DNA from: Clytia hemisphaerica
Taxonomy: Eukaryota; Cnidaria; Hydrozoa; Leptothecata; Clytiidae
DNA length: 64,000 nt
Direction of reading: 5' to 3'
Assembly: GCA_902728285.1 (NCBI GenBank)
Contig: CACVBU010000878.1
Location: 980,025 to 1,044,024 of the forward strand
How positions within the stretch are numbered: the stretch's first letter is position 1; every line of letters begins with the position of its first letter. The position numbers were made by a program, and so were the translations under genes. The notes beneath the pieces were generated by a model. That model was not told where the DNA came from. It saw nothing but the letters and a program-made list of their open reading frames with translations, and ran no database searches. Of the stretch, positions 12,770 to 24,981 are shown piece by piece.

Positions 12770-13086
12770 TTCGATGACCGATCCGACGACCGATTCGACG
12801 ACCGATTCAATGACCGATTCGACGACCGATTCAATAACCGATTCGACGATCGAGTGACCGGTTCGACCACCGGTTCAACGATCGAGTGGACGGTTCGACG
12901 ATCGAGTGACCGGTTCATATCGATCGAGTGAACAGTTCAACCACCGGTTCAACGATCGAGTGAACGGTTCGACCACCGGTTCAGCGATCGAGTGAACGGT
13001 TCGACCACCGGTTCAACGATCGAGTGAACGGTTCGACCACCGGTTCAACGATCGAGTGAACGGTTCGACCACCGGTTCAACGATTT
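12770..13086. repeat. Tandem array, 15-bp then 32-bp units
   Basis: 12770-12850 repeats ACCGATTCGACG at about 15-bp steps. From about 12840 a 32-bp unit with ACCGGTTCAACGATCGAGTG repeats about seven times. The shorter unit looks like a fragment of the longer one. Small open frames across it are artefacts. Confidence 0.85.
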
Positions 13087-13798
13087 TGACCTCGATCTAA
13101 CTCCATATATCCCAACCTGTTCCGACTAATCAAGATTCTATTCAGCGCCAAAACTTATCAAATCTTATCAAATCGACAGCAGGATTTTTTCTTGTAATTT
13201 TAGCTAGGACCCGAAATAACCCCAGTGCCAAAATTCTATTCCTTACAGAGGTAAGGGCCTTTTTTGAGCTAATTCTATCAGACTAAAAATGACGACTCTT
13301 CTTGTGAATTTCAGTTTTTAGTAGGAGTAGTTTGTAGCATTCTGAGTAGTAATCCCAAAAGTTTTACATTTCGAAAGCATCATTTGAACCCCTATTTGGC
13401 TTTTACAGGGACGAAGTGGTTTTCATTCTGGGGGTAGGCCGTGCCACAACAAAAGTGACCACGTGTCGTGCGATGATCTTAGAACGCTCCTACACTCGTT
13501 GTAAAGTTATGTAGCCACCTCACGCTATCACTCGGGTAAGTTATGGCATGTCTGAAAAACTGAAAATTACCATAATTTTTAGATCGCATTAGTCGACGGA
13601 AAATGACCAAACAAAAGACTGGACATGAAGGTTCTATAACCTGATGTGTAACCTAATCGTTCATTCGCGGATTTTCGCAAAAAGCCCTAAAAACTGATTA
13701 TGACGTCATCGATTATGACGCCATTAAAACTAAAAGTTGAATTTCTCAAGAATAGTTTATCTAATTGTCTTCAAACTTTCACCAAAGATGTATCTTAC
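13087..13798. other. No gene seen
   Basis: AT-rich unique-looking sequence with no long frame or recognisable RNA. It contains short TGACGTCAT palindromes, also common elsewhere in the window. Confidence 0.4.
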
Positions 13799-13799
13799 T

Positions 13800-14148
13800 A
13801 AAGTCTGTCCAGATATAATTGGCAGTGGAAACAAGAATGGCTGTAACTTTTGATAGTCTAATATAATTATGGAAATTCTTTTTGCTTGTTTCAGAGTATC
13901 AAAAGCGCTATATTTGAATGTATTTTTGGTTGAAAAATTCGCGATTTTTATCGGTTAAATTTGCGATTGTAAAAATTGAGCTTTTTTTCTACTTATGCTA
14001 TAACTTTCATTTTTACACCAGTGGTAGTTCAACCTTAGGTTAAGAAGTTTGTTAAATTTCAAGGCAAACGCAGAAAAGTCCTTCGGAAGATATGGGACCC
14101 GAAATACCCCTTCGTAGCACTTTTCTGTGAAATATCAAATCTCCAACT
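13800..14148 (+). repeat. Single arm of the palindromic element family (see 20107-21112)
   Basis: Begins AAAGTCTGTCCAGATATAAT and matches the left arm at 20107-20460 almost base for base to AATATCAAATCTCCAACT, with scattered changes. No opposite arm follows, so this is a truncated or half element. Confidence 0.8.
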
Positions 14149-14198
14149 CCAACGTCCCTTGTGTTTTTGCTAACATTACACAGATTATTTACTTGTGA

Positions 14199-16020
14199 AT
14201 TAGCCTCCGTCTCAGAACGCGGTCAGAAAATTTTGCGGATAATTTCACAGCGAAAGTGCATCCAGTGAAATGTGAGTAATGTATCATGATTCATTTCGAC
14301 TGACATAATTATGCACATAATACATGTTAAAAGTTCTGCTACGGATTCTCAAGCTCGGCTATAATAAAACTATTACATGTTAGTAGCGGAACCGACTGAC
14401 CAATGTTATGTGGCAGGTTGAAACCATTGAGTTTCTGCTGGAAAGATGCAGTTTGTTTTCAAGTTAAATCTTCAAAATAAAATAATCTGTGTGAGTTTCT
14501 TTACTTCCAAACAACCTACCAATAGTTTTGGAACACTTCATAATAAAGGAAGATGGCTCTTCTTGTGGATTGGCTTTCTGATACCCCATATAAACACGAT
14601 GTGACATGAAAGTGAAGAGACATGATTTGTTGGTTTTTGTTTGATTTGTTGACTCATATATCTCATGGCAAATGGGATAGCAAATGACTTTTCATGTATT
14701 GCTTGGCTCTACATATGATACCTCTAACTTTGAACACCTCCAGAATGTTTAAAAAAGCATTTTACGAGATACGTTTCAATTATAATTTTCATGGAAATTT
14801 TTAATCGACAGATTTGGCTTGGCGTCAGTTTTGTTTGGTTGATGTTTGGTATTGTGATCATTAAAAGCAATGAAATGCCACACAGTCACTCTACACATGA
14901 TGCCTCCAGCCATGATTGGTATCAGAATGTTGAAAAAAAAAATTTTACGAGAAATTGTTGATAGAAATTATATTGACTTATTTTTACAATTTTGGCGGTG
15001 TGGGTTTAGTTGGTTGATAATGTTTACACTGTGGGATGGTTTTCAAAAAACTGTTATATTGATTGTTGTTTGTTGGAATTGATTACCAAAAAAAAAGAGA
15101 ACCTTTTTTTGATAAATACTTTATTTTTTTCATGAATCGAAAAAACCGTGTGGATACTAGTATGTCTTGTAGTAACCAATGCAGTGTCTGTTTTCAAATT
15201 TTGAAAGCTCTATACCTACTGAATTGAAGCTCTGACTAGGTCTGTTTTTAAAACTTTGAACCATGTTTTTTTCTTTGTTGCTATTAAAGATAGATTTTTA
15301 AATTGTCGTAATGTAAATTTATGGTAAAGTTTTAGTTTTTGAGTTTAGTTCATCAGTGGTACATACAGTAGTAGTATTTTTTCAGTAATCCTTTCTTGTA
15401 AATATAGTAACATTTAACCAGACTCATTGCCCTCATTATATTCGAATTTGTATTTTTTTAGGACTGATAAGTACATATTTTTAAACACCAAAACAAAGCA
15501 AACAACATGCCAGTTCTTTCTGGACAAATATATATGTATACTTTATTGTGTGCTTTGAGTTCTATTTTAATCAACCCTCTCAACTGCTGATCTTTCAACT
15601 ATCATTTAGGAGTATAGAATGGGCTTCCATAGTACCATTTTCTCTAAGTATTTTGTGCAAATTTTCAACAAAGTAGACTTCTTGACTGTCCTTGTCCCTT
15701 ATGTTAAAGTTGTTCTGATGGAGGACATTGCTATTTTTGGTAGCCTTCACATATCAATAAGGAGCTTTGGTGTAAATGTTTTTTCTGATGAAATCATACT
15801 AATCTGAAACTATTAGGCCTTTATGAACTTTCTAGAACAATAATCTTGCTCCAATCTTGAGAAAAACTGGAAAAATAGGTTAGCATTCCCTGCCATAATT
15901 TCACAGATTTCCTCTGCTTTCTGCTTGAAAACGCTGTCGTATAGCCGAAAACGAAAGTGAAACTGTGAAAACGTCCGCAAATTCGGGCCCAGTCCTCTTC
16001 CGAGACGGAGGCTAATAACA
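14199..16020. mobile_element. Decayed inverted-repeat element with internal direct repeat
   Basis: TTAGCCTCCGTCTCAGAACG near 14202 has an inverted, diverged partner at about 15935-16018, and the similarity extends over about 65 bp including a TTTGCGGA and TTTCACAG pair. Inside, a segment of about 170 bp at 14690-14860 is repeated with divergence at about 14870-15060. No transposase is visible and the true ends are uncertain. Confidence 0.5.
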
Positions 16021-16616
16021 AACGATTAAAGGAAACTTGTGGCAATATTTCCCAGAACGATTGTATCACGGTCCATCAGTGTAAACTAATATAATAAAAA
16101 AGTGTTCCGAGTGGCTCTTGTTGAGTTCTTACCTGACTTAGAGTAAGCAAATTCGGGTAATACTTAACTCGAAACTTTTTTTTCTGCAAAAAAAATCCGA
16201 GTTGGCTAACTCGATAAGAGGTTTTGTGGAAAAAAAAATTCGAGTTAGCTAACTCGAAAATCCTTTTTTGAAAACTTAAAATCGAGTTAGACTTAGAGTT
16301 GAGTGACGTCAGAATTTGCACTTTTGTGACGTCATAATTAAGCTAACCCGAAGTTTTCTAACTCGAAGATTCTGGGTCTCAATTTGAAATTTTGGTCGGG
16401 GAAAAGTGCCGAAAATGTTAGACTGGCACGCCAGTCGGGCCGGAACGGTATCACGCGGGGATAGTGAGCGTAGGAGTTAGGTAAGCATAGGAAGAAATTT
16501 TGTCGGCGGCAAGGCTGTAACCAGCAGCCTCTCACTAACTTTTGCTCGTTCTCCTACGCAGCTCCTACTTTAGCAAACGCCCGCCGCCTTTATGTTCCCG
16601 CCCTCTGACATGATTA

Positions 16617-17998
16617 CACAGGAACAAAATTTCGATTTCCAAGGTTGGAATAATTCAATATTTTTGGGTTGGAAATTTTGGTTTCATAATTGAAGGTTGG
16701 AAATTTGAGCGATTGCCTTTAAGCTGATTTGGAAAACGTAAAAACCAATGTCTTTGAAAAATCAAGTGAAAAAAAAAACAATGTAGAAATGTGTGTTTCT
16801 CTAAACAGTTTGGAAAACGGTAAATACCCATGTGGAAATTACGTTTTTGTACCATTTTCTGCGCATGTCCTTTGAGAAAACCACAAGCGATTTTTCGGGC
16901 AGAACTGTCGTGATGCTCAGGCAAGTTACGGCCTCCTGGAATATTTATCCAAATGAACTGAAATTTAGTATGAAGGTAGAGTTTATAAATATCTTTTATT
17001 TCCAAAAAAAAATTTTCCAAAAAATTGATGACGTCAGCATTTTGTTAGGAAAAACGAAAATTGCTGATTTTTGCTGACGTCATCAATTTTTTGAAACATT
17101 TTTTTTAGAAATGAAAGAAATTTATCCACCCTACCTTCGTACAAAATTTGAGCTCATTTCAATAAATATTCCAGGAGATATTAGTATTTCAAATTTTTGC
17201 TGACGTCAGCAAAAAGTGTTTTTCCTTAATTTTACCAAAATGGCTGAAACACAATTTTTGGCCCAGGACTTTTTGAAAAGCCATTAATATGACGAGTGAG
17301 AAAAACCAAAAATTTTTCCCGAAAAAGGGGTGGAACAACTGGCCGTCACGCATTATTTAATTCGTTAATTTTTGCACAGGCCGTAACTTGCCTGAGTGAA
17401 TAGCTAACCTAGATATTAGGCTATAATGTGAGCAGTCAAGCTGTAAGTTTCCGTCAGGTGAGGCGTCCCTTCGGAGCGGCCTCGGTCAATCGCAGGGAGC
17501 TCGCACAGTAAAGCACATAGGGTACTTGTGTCATAGTTTCAAATGGTGCCCTGCTGAGCTGTGTGAGTGATCTAAGATCAACCACTTAATCTGTGCGAAC
17601 AATAACGAGAGATTGACCGGGAGCCATATCGAGCATAGGCTAAGCGAGTGACTGTTCACAAAAACAAAAACCTTGTTTAAGATCTCTTTTTCCACATCTC
17701 TGTCATCACTTTTTGGATTTTGGCTTTTTTCAACCTGGATTTTTGAATTCCAACCTTTTTTAGCTTGGATTTTGGCTTTATTCAACCTGGATTTTTGAAA
17801 ATACCAAGTTTGTTTACTTTGGATTGTGGCTTTTTTCAACATGAATTTTTGAAAATTCCAAGCCATGGAAAATGCAAAATTTCCATCCTTAGAGAGTGTC
17901 CCAAGTTTCCAGGTTGGATTTTCCATTGGATTTTATCTATTTTCCAACTAAGAAATCTTCAAATTTCCAACCTTGGAAGTCGAAATTTCTTTCCTGTG
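16617..17998. mobile_element. Harbinger-like non-autonomous element (TTA duplication)
   Basis: The left end begins CACAGGAACAAAATTTCG and the right end is its complement with a few changes (both continue into CCAAGGTTGGAA). TTA flanks both ends (16614-16616, 17999-18001). A 3-bp TTA/TAA duplication is typical of PIF/Harbinger elements. The interior has many TTGGAAA and TTCCAACC motifs in both orientations and no intact transposase. Confidence 0.75.
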
Positions 17999-18001
17999 TT
18001 A

Positions 18002-19312
18002 ATTAATAGACTAGTTTGCTAGTCCTACGAAAATGCCTCTAGGTGATGAAAGTTTTATTTTTCCTCGACAAAAAAAAACCCTGACTAAATAAAACTCCAA
18101 CATTTTATTCCCCCATAAGGTAATTGATAAAAAGAAAGGTTTTTACTTCTCGTTTGTTTGAAAAAGTTTCTATTGTCTGATAATTACAGCTGACAAAAAT
18201 ATTTTTCTCAGTTTTTCTTTAAAACAGAAAATTTCCCAAGCTTCTTTTTTAACACAGATTTACAGCTGAGAAATACAGTGCACTATAAGGGTTGGGTAAA
18301 TCAAGAGATTATTCACAGATTCACCCATATTGAACTGCACTGTAAGGGTAAACAATGTAATATTAAACAGATATTTCAATCTATTTATTAAAATATTAAA
18401 AGATATATATTTCATCACAAAATAAAAAAGTACTAGTACACTGATTTTAATTAATTTATTATAATAAAAAAAGAAAGAAAAAAGGTTCTAATTAAATCCA
18501 AATGTAGTACAATATAAAAGCTAAAAGAAAAGGTATATATCTGCATTTAATAGGTATTAGTAGGCCCCCCCAGCGGTTTACGTAAATGCGTCAATGTTTG
18601 CATCAATGTTTGAATCCTATGGAATTTAAAAGTAAACTTTTCTTTTGCATATACAATATCTTAATATCACAGGAGTAATATTTTTTAAGTTGCATTTAAA
18701 TGTAAGAGGGGGGTCCCTTAACAAACATTCTCTCTTAGTCCACAGAACCAATTTTGACATAATGGACCTATAGGTGAGGCTCATCACGTGCAGAACATAA
18801 CTTGTCTATAAAAGAAAAATCATGCTATTGTACCAAAACATGTCCCTTAACAAAAATTTCTTGTAATCTCTTGGAATAACTAGGTTTGGTATAGCCTGGG
18901 TATCCAGACTCAAAATTTCAGAAAAAAACACTCTTACCTCAACATACAAAGTTTCTAAAATTTAGAGTCTGGTGCAACTAAAAAAGTCTGATACAGTTTT
19001 GAATGACACAGTCTGTGAGTGAACCCTTGTTTACAGACTATCAAAACTTTGTAAACAGAGGCAGACACACATAAGTAACTTAATATAAAACCTCTTTTAC
19101 AAACTCAAAAAACTTTCAAAACTACTTTAAGCTATATCAAAACATCAGCCACATTTATAAAGGCTCTTTTCCAGCGGCCATCTTGTTTAGAAATGAACCT
19201 GCGTTTTCATTTTCATTTGTTTATCTTTTTTTGCAAGGTCAGCTTTTTCCATAAATTATGCGAAATTTTATATTTATAAGAAACATTCATAAAAAAATAT
19301 ACACGTTTTTTT
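18002..19312. other. No gene seen
   Basis: AT-rich DNA. Sequence at 18275-18350 forms a weak palindrome around GCACTATAAGGGT and ACTGCACTGTAAGGGT. Nothing else can be supported. Confidence 0.4.
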
Positions 19313-19652
19313 TTTATTAGAACACCTAAAATTTGGCTGAGCCTGGATGTGCTTATTTTTTTAGCAATTTTCAGCCTGAAATGTTCTTAGATGCGTTCTT
19401 AAATTTTCAGACTACTCTAAATCGACAATATCATGCAAAATAAAGAGCACTTAAAATTGGTAAAATTTGGACAATATTTGACTCTCGATTTAGAAAATCC
19501 ATTCTTAAGTTTGTTTAAAACTGCTTGAAAAGAGGAAAAAATTGTAGTTTCTTGTCATTTTTTCCAAACTGAGGCTGGGCATGTTCTTACGATGTTCTTA
19601 ATTTTTCGACGAATTTCAGCCTCAATGTTCTTATAAACTGGGTTCTAATAAA
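19313..19652. mobile_element. TTCTTATAA-type MITE
   Basis: Ends TTTTATTAGAAC and GTTCTAATAAAAG are inverted, with GGCTGAGCC / GAGGCTGAA sub-terminal motifs. The same design recurs at 22298-22508 and 36708-37094. It directly abuts the copied gene 1 exon. Confidence 0.55.
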
Positions 19653-19670
19653 AGAAAAAACGTGTATTGA

Positions 19671-20073
19671 ATTGAATGATTACAAAATCATCTGTTGTCC
19701 CTCTGATATCTTTTGTCACATTTCATCATATGGTCAAATAAAACTGCTCCCTTGGGGAATTCTCGAAAACAATACTCACAAAGTTCCATTTTTTCAGTTG
19801 GTGAAAAAGACTTTGGTGGTCTTGAAGGTGACTGTTGTGGCGGTGAATCCTGTCTACTATAATAATCTCATGATTGAGCTCCTAAGTCTCTTGGTATTGA
19901 AGCACTTTCGGTTGGACTTGGGTTCGGTGATTCTGCACCATCCCTGACTAAAATTCCTGATTGTTCTGGAAATAAACCACCACTGATCCATCCATATTGT
20001 TGTTGTTGATATGGTTTAACAGGCTGAAAAAATGTGATTCATTAAGTTATTGTCTTAAAAGTTTCATGTTCTT
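19671..20073 (-). pseudogene. Inverted copy of gene 1 exon 3 with a premature stop
   Basis: On the minus strand this matches 2268-2663 closely. It includes the intron sequence before exon 3, the splice acceptor, the whole exon and the stop. It came from genomic DNA rather than mRNA, because intron sequence is present. Relative to gene 1, TCT AGA has become TCA TGA, so the frame stops about 60 codons before the end, upstream of the zinc finger. The finger cysteines and histidine are still intact. Similarity ends abruptly at both sides, next to a MITE (19313-19652) and a palindromic element (20107-21112), which may have carried or shaped the copy. I see no copy of exons 1 and 2. Confidence 0.9.
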
Positions 20074-20106
20074 TAACAAATACAATAATTCAGTCCAAAT
20101 ACAACT

Positions 20107-21112
20107 AAAGTCTGTCCAGATATAATTGGCAGTGGAAACAAGAATGCCTGTAACTTTTGACAGTCAAATATAATTATGGAAATTTTTTTTGCTTGTTTTA
20201 GAGAATCAAGAGCGCTATATTTCAATGTATTTTTTGTTGAAAAATTCGCGATTTTTAGCGGTTAAATTTGCGATTGCAAAAATTGAGCTTTTTTTCTACT
20301 TATGCTATAACGTTCATTTTTACACCAGTGGTAGTTCAACCTTAGGTTAAGAAGTTTGCAAAATTTCAAGGTAAACTGAAAAGTCCTTCGGAAGATATGG
20401 GACCCGAAATACCCCTTGGTAGCACTTTTCTGTGAAATATCAAATCTCCAACTTATTACTAAAAACGGGGGTTATGTTATCTTTTTTAACAGTGCAATTA
20501 AAAGTTGGAAAATGTTAAGTGTTGGTGCATTGGTATTATTGGTATCATTGATTATTTCGAAACGAAGACACATTATAATTGTTTTTATTGAAAAGATAAG
20601 CATGAACTTATATTGGCTTTTTTATTTTCAAGTCATTAAAGAACTTTGCTAATTCCCAAAACACTACACACAGTTTGGCTATGAGGTCATTAAAGAGATC
20701 GTAAAATGTGTTATGATCAAAAAACTGTTTTATCAATCATATCACTACCCCCGTTTTTAGTAATAAGTTGGAGATTTGATATTTCACAGAAAAGTGCTAC
20801 CAAGGGGTATTCCGGGTCCCATATCTTCCGAAGGACTTTTCAGTTTGCCTTGAAATTTAATAAACTTCTTAACCTAAGGTTGAACTACCACTGGTGTAAA
20901 AATGAACGTTATAGCATAAGTAGAAAAAAAGCTCAATTTTTGCAATCGCAAATTTAACCGCTAAAAATCGCGAATTTTTCAACCAAAAATACATTGAAAT
21001 ATAGCACTTTTGATTTTCTAAAACAAGCGAAAAAAATTTCCATAATTACATTTGACTATCAAAAGTTACAGGCATTCTTGTTTCCACTGCCAATTATATC
21101 TGGACAGACTTT
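20107..21112. mobile_element. Palindromic element with about 365-bp inverted arms
   Basis: The left arm (20107-20472) begins AAAGTCTGTCCAGATATAAT. The right arm (20747-21112) is its reverse complement, with a spacer of 274 bp. The arms differ at a small number of positions. No transposase frame is present. No convincing target duplication was found. A lone arm of the same family is at 13800-14148. Confidence 0.88.
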
Positions 21113-21183
21113 CGCTAGATAATTTCAAAAAATAACTCCAAAATATTTTATCTTTCTTTTTTGAAAGCTAATTAAAATGAAAT

Positions 21184-21440
21184 GTTCGGGGGGTACTACC
21201 CTTGCCGACTGACGGGGGTGCTCTGCTGAGGTTCGAAAAATGGACCCTACATGGGACTCGTTTTTTTCAAAAATGTTGCCGAAATTTGCAAAAAATTGAC
21301 CCTAAATGGGACTGAAATTCCAGCATTTTCCTCAAATTTTCTACTTTTTCTCCAAATCTTCCAAGAAAAGCACCCTATGAGGGACTGATTTTTCTATTTT
21401 GGTGTTTTTGTGACCCTACCTGGGACTTGTAGCGGTTGAA
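21184..21440 (+). mobile_element. Truncated relative of the hAT-like MITE at 12195-12524
   Basis: Starts CGGGGGGTACTACCCTTG and continues with CGACTGACGGGGGTG, matching the inverted right end of the 12.2-kb MITE. Internal phrases such as ACCCTACATGGGACT mirror its CCCGCTAAGGGT motifs. The far end is missing. Confidence 0.5.
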
Positions 21441-22020
21441 CAAGGTGCCAACTAAGCTTTGAGCTTTGCTTTCTTTTTCAGGTATCCTAACCTGAAAAAT
21501 TGAGAAAAATTTAATATGTACGCTTAAAAAGGTTTTAACAGTAATAAATTGATAAAGAATCGTCCCTTAGTTAAAATTGCTTGTCCCACTTCATTTCTAC
21601 CCCTATTTACAATTCATAAAACAGTTAAAAGAATATCTGGCCACACCGATTTAGCTCTGTGTTACCTTTATCCCCTTCATACTCCGTAATAGAAACTACT
21701 CTCTGAAGCTTCCCATATAATGATTTATTTCACATATTTGTCTGACACGTCCAAGAGAATATTTATTCAGTAAAAAGAGCTGAAAGCTGAAAAAAGGGAG
21801 ATAGATCTTCCATGTCACGAAGGCCTCGGATAGTATTATATTATTCATCTCTAGCCCTATTACCATTCATACAAATTAAGAACCATTTTTAAAATCTTTT
21901 TCCTTTTTTGATAATATTTCACTCCAGATTATCTTTTTAACAAGCACAAAACCGCTATCTAACTCGAATTCTATCAAAAGTTGCAGCCTTTTTTGTCTCC
22001 GCTGCAAATTATATTATTGA

Positions 22021-22178
22021 GACGGAACGAACGAACGAACGAACGAACGAACGAACGAACGAACGAACGAACGAACGAACGAACGAACGAACGAACGAAC
22101 GAAACGAACGAACGAACGAAACGAACGAACGAACGAACGAACGAACGAACGAACGAACGAACGAACGAACGAACGAAC
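22021..22178. repeat. (CGAA)n microsatellite
   Basis: About 38 copies of the tetramer CGAA with two slips to AACGAAACG near 22100 and 22118. It reads open in several frames on both strands, so the open frames here are artefacts. Confidence 0.97.
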
Positions 22179-22297
22179 TTTAACATTGGACAAGTACGAT
22201 AGAGGAGCACCCGAGAGAAGTGTCGAGTAAGGCTTGTAAAGAATACCAATGCCAGTTCAGAATAAATAACATCCAGGAATTAATGCACCATACATTT

Positions 22298-22508
22298 CTT
22301 TTATAAGAACCAGTAAGATTTTTATGAGGCTCGGCTGTTCTCATTTTTTAGCACTTTGAGCATCAAATAGGTATTTTAGGCGTTATACCAAATTTTTACT
22401 ACTTTAACCCCTAAATTGCTTGAAATTGAGTAATTTCAGACTCAGCATAGTTCTTAAAATTGTTCTTATTTTTTGACGATTTTGAGCCTCGTTGTTCTTA
22501 TAAAAAAT
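22298..22508. mobile_element. TTCTTATAA-type MITE
   Basis: Left end TTTTATAAGAACCAG and right end GTTCTTATAAAA are inverted, with GAGGCTC (left) and GAGCCTC (right) sub-terminal motifs. It contains no coding sequence. Confidence 0.6.
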
Positions 22509-23403
22509 TGTACTGCACATTCACTAGTCTATACTAGACGTCACCTGCAATTAACAAAATGAAAAATCCCGGTTTTTGGTGAGGTGCTCGCTATATTCAC
22601 AGTCTTACAAGTTTACAAAATGTTGAACTCACCGTTAAAAACTTTCTGGAGCGTTTTCCCAGTTGTTCTTTTAGTTGTTCCTACAAAATACCAAAATTAC
22701 CAAAGTTTTTTTATTTTCTACTTTTGCAATCGCGATGACGATTTTCTTTTTATATAGAATGTAGAATGAAGATGAAAATGAAGAAGTTTCCTTTTGAGCT
22801 TCCTTTTTCGACATACGTACTTTGAAACCGTATATCTTTTAAATTTCAATTGAAGGGTTTAATTTGGCAAATGCCGAATTAAATTCGCCAAATTAAAATC
22901 GCCAAATTTAATTCACCAAATATAATTCCTGCCAAAATTAATCCACTTAAAAGGGCATACCATACCGGCATCATCAAAAACGACATTTGAATTAGACTTT
23001 TTAGAGTATAGTAAAACAGTGGAAAATGAATTATACCCTCAGGTCAATATTAAACAGTTGGACAAAGTTTAATCCGATATGCAAAAATGGGCGTGCAAGA
23101 AAAGACATTGGACGAGACTTTGCAGAGTACTTACTGTTATCTCTTGATCTCTTGGTGCAAAAGATCGTCCTCCACTTCTTTGGTTGAACCAAAAATCATC
23201 CGTACTACCCTTAAATAAGAGTTCAAAAATGTCTTTTAGTCCTTTAAGTGCCAGGGTCCTTTTTTCTAAGTTTTTTAAGAAAATCGATAGTTCAACTCAT
23301 ATCTCCGTATATAGAAGGACTTAGAAGCTCGTTCATTGCTCGTTGGATAGCTTAGAGTTTCCTCTTATGGAAAGGATGGGTGAGGTGGGCGGCGGTTAAG
23401 GGT
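22509..23403. other. No gene seen
   Basis: AT-rich, with a cluster of AAATTCGCCAAATT-like words at 22870-22930 and no supported feature. Confidence 0.4.
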
Positions 23404-23549
23404 AGGGTTATCTGGCACCCAGATGGTGAAATTTTCATTCGACACGCTAAAGCTCTGAAGATTGGGAAAATTTTCAACATCTGGAAGGTTTACATTACGG
23501 AATTTTGCGAGACCGCGTCAAGAATTTTGCAGCGGGAGGTCTGGTAACC
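23404..23549. mobile_element. Small MITE related to 8127-8260
   Basis: The ends GGGTTATCTGGCACCC and GGGAGGTCTGGTAACCC are inverted. The middle, CGACACGCTAAAGCTCTGAA and following, matches 8170-8235 closely. Confidence 0.55.
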
Positions 23550-24049
23550 CAGCCCTCGTTCTCGGGGATTGGTAGAATACGTAGATGGTGTAAATTTAAA
23601 ATTTATACAGATGTCTGTAGATTTACGGGTAGAATTATAATTCTAAAAAATATGTAGATTCATATTTATACAGACATCTGTAGAATTACGGCAAATTAGT
23701 AGATTGCTACACAACAGAGTCTATATTGTATACACCACAATGAGTAATTTAGCGCTGACAAGTAAGGGCGAAGAATACAATGTGGGGGAGTCACGTAATA
23801 CCGGATAAATAGCGATCTAGACAGTTAGCCTAACTCGTCAGTTAGACTGTTTACTCGTCACTACAAAAGTTCTTAGGTCAGGGGTTTGGAGCTCGAGTCT
23901 CGAGCGCGCTTAAAGTGAAATCGTACTAGAATATCTACAAAATCAGTTGAATTCTATATTCGACATTATATGTCAATATTAAAGAGTGCCGTAATTCTAC
24001 AAAATTTATACATCTACTTATTTTGTAGATTTTCTTGTGAGACTGGCCT

Positions 24050-24401
24050 GCAATTTTTTCATCAAGATTCAAGTCATGTTTTGATATTCTATCGAGTTCA
24101 ATCTTGTTTTCATTCGGCCATGTTTTTGTATTAACAGCATCTTTCCAGCATTCGCTTTTGGCCAGCTGGTAGGTTTTTTGTTTCTTGTTTTCTCTTTTTG
24201 CCTTTTGGTCTTTGTGTGCCTTTCATCCGGGTCTTAGGACGTTTATTTTCAACTCAGATTTATTTAAGTTTAGTTTTTCTAAGTTCATTATTCATAAAGC
24301 ATAGCATCTACTTTCATATTTTCAATCAATTTTTCGCATGTCAATAGGTCTAGCCTAGATTCTCAATTTTATTTCAAAAACTTAGTTTTGTCACTTTTCT
24401 A
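24050..24401 (+). repeat. Direct repeat copy 1 (about 350 bp)
   Basis: Nearly identical to 24982-25341, from TTTCATCAAGATT to TTGTCACTTTTCTAT, with a few small indels. The ends are not TG...CA and I see no primer-binding site, so this may be a tandem duplication (unit about 930 bp) rather than a pair of LTRs. Confidence 0.85.
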
Positions 24402-24981
24402 TCACCGCTCCTCCCCGCCAGGCTTTCAAGCCAAGGTATGTTATTGGTATAAAGCCAAGTCTCGAAAAGTTTTACCTCAATGTAAAAGCTCAAATTAAAC
24501 TCCTGGTGTATACGTGATTTGAATATTGGAAAGGCTTCAGTCTTCATTTGGCTCAAATAAATCAATTTGTTTATTGGGGGAGTGTAAAGTTAACAACTTT
24601 TAGTCAAAAAAATTTTCAAATAATAAACACAAATATTTTATTTCAATTTTCAAGTATTTCTCTTTCAGTGTCATTTTGTTCGTCAGCGTCTTTGTTTTTC
24701 CAGCGTTTTCCTTTGTTCTGCAGTGTCTTGTCTCCCTTGTGCGTCATCCGTTTCTTTTGTTCAGTGTCTCTTGTGCATTCTCTTTTCAGTTTTTGTTTCC
24801 CGTATTAATTATTATTTATCATTATCTTTTGTCTCTAATTTTAAGTAATTATGTACGAATTCTCAAATGACATTTTTATAGTAATATCAATTTAACTAGT
24901 TATTAATTTTTGTTTGATAAAAAAGACCTGCGTTTTCTTTTTTACACATCAGTTAAGAGTATGTATGAGTGGAGTTGACAT

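Larger units (their letters stand above)
10803..13086. mobile_element. Fold-back-like element with 32-bp repeat arms
   Basis: A right-hand array of about 32-bp units (CGGTTCGACCACCGG plus TTCAACGATCGAGTGAA) at about 12840-13086 is matched in reverse by a short left block at 10803-10888. The layout is like the element at 4949-7027, but the arms are very unequal (about 85 against about 320 bp) and I could not find a target duplication, so the outer borders are approximate. A hAT-like MITE (12195-12524) has inserted inside. Confidence 0.6.

Noticed and set aside
21974-22249. Arg/Ser or Asn/Glu/Arg/Thr repeat proteins
   Set aside because: Produced by the (CGAA)n microsatellite on both strands.
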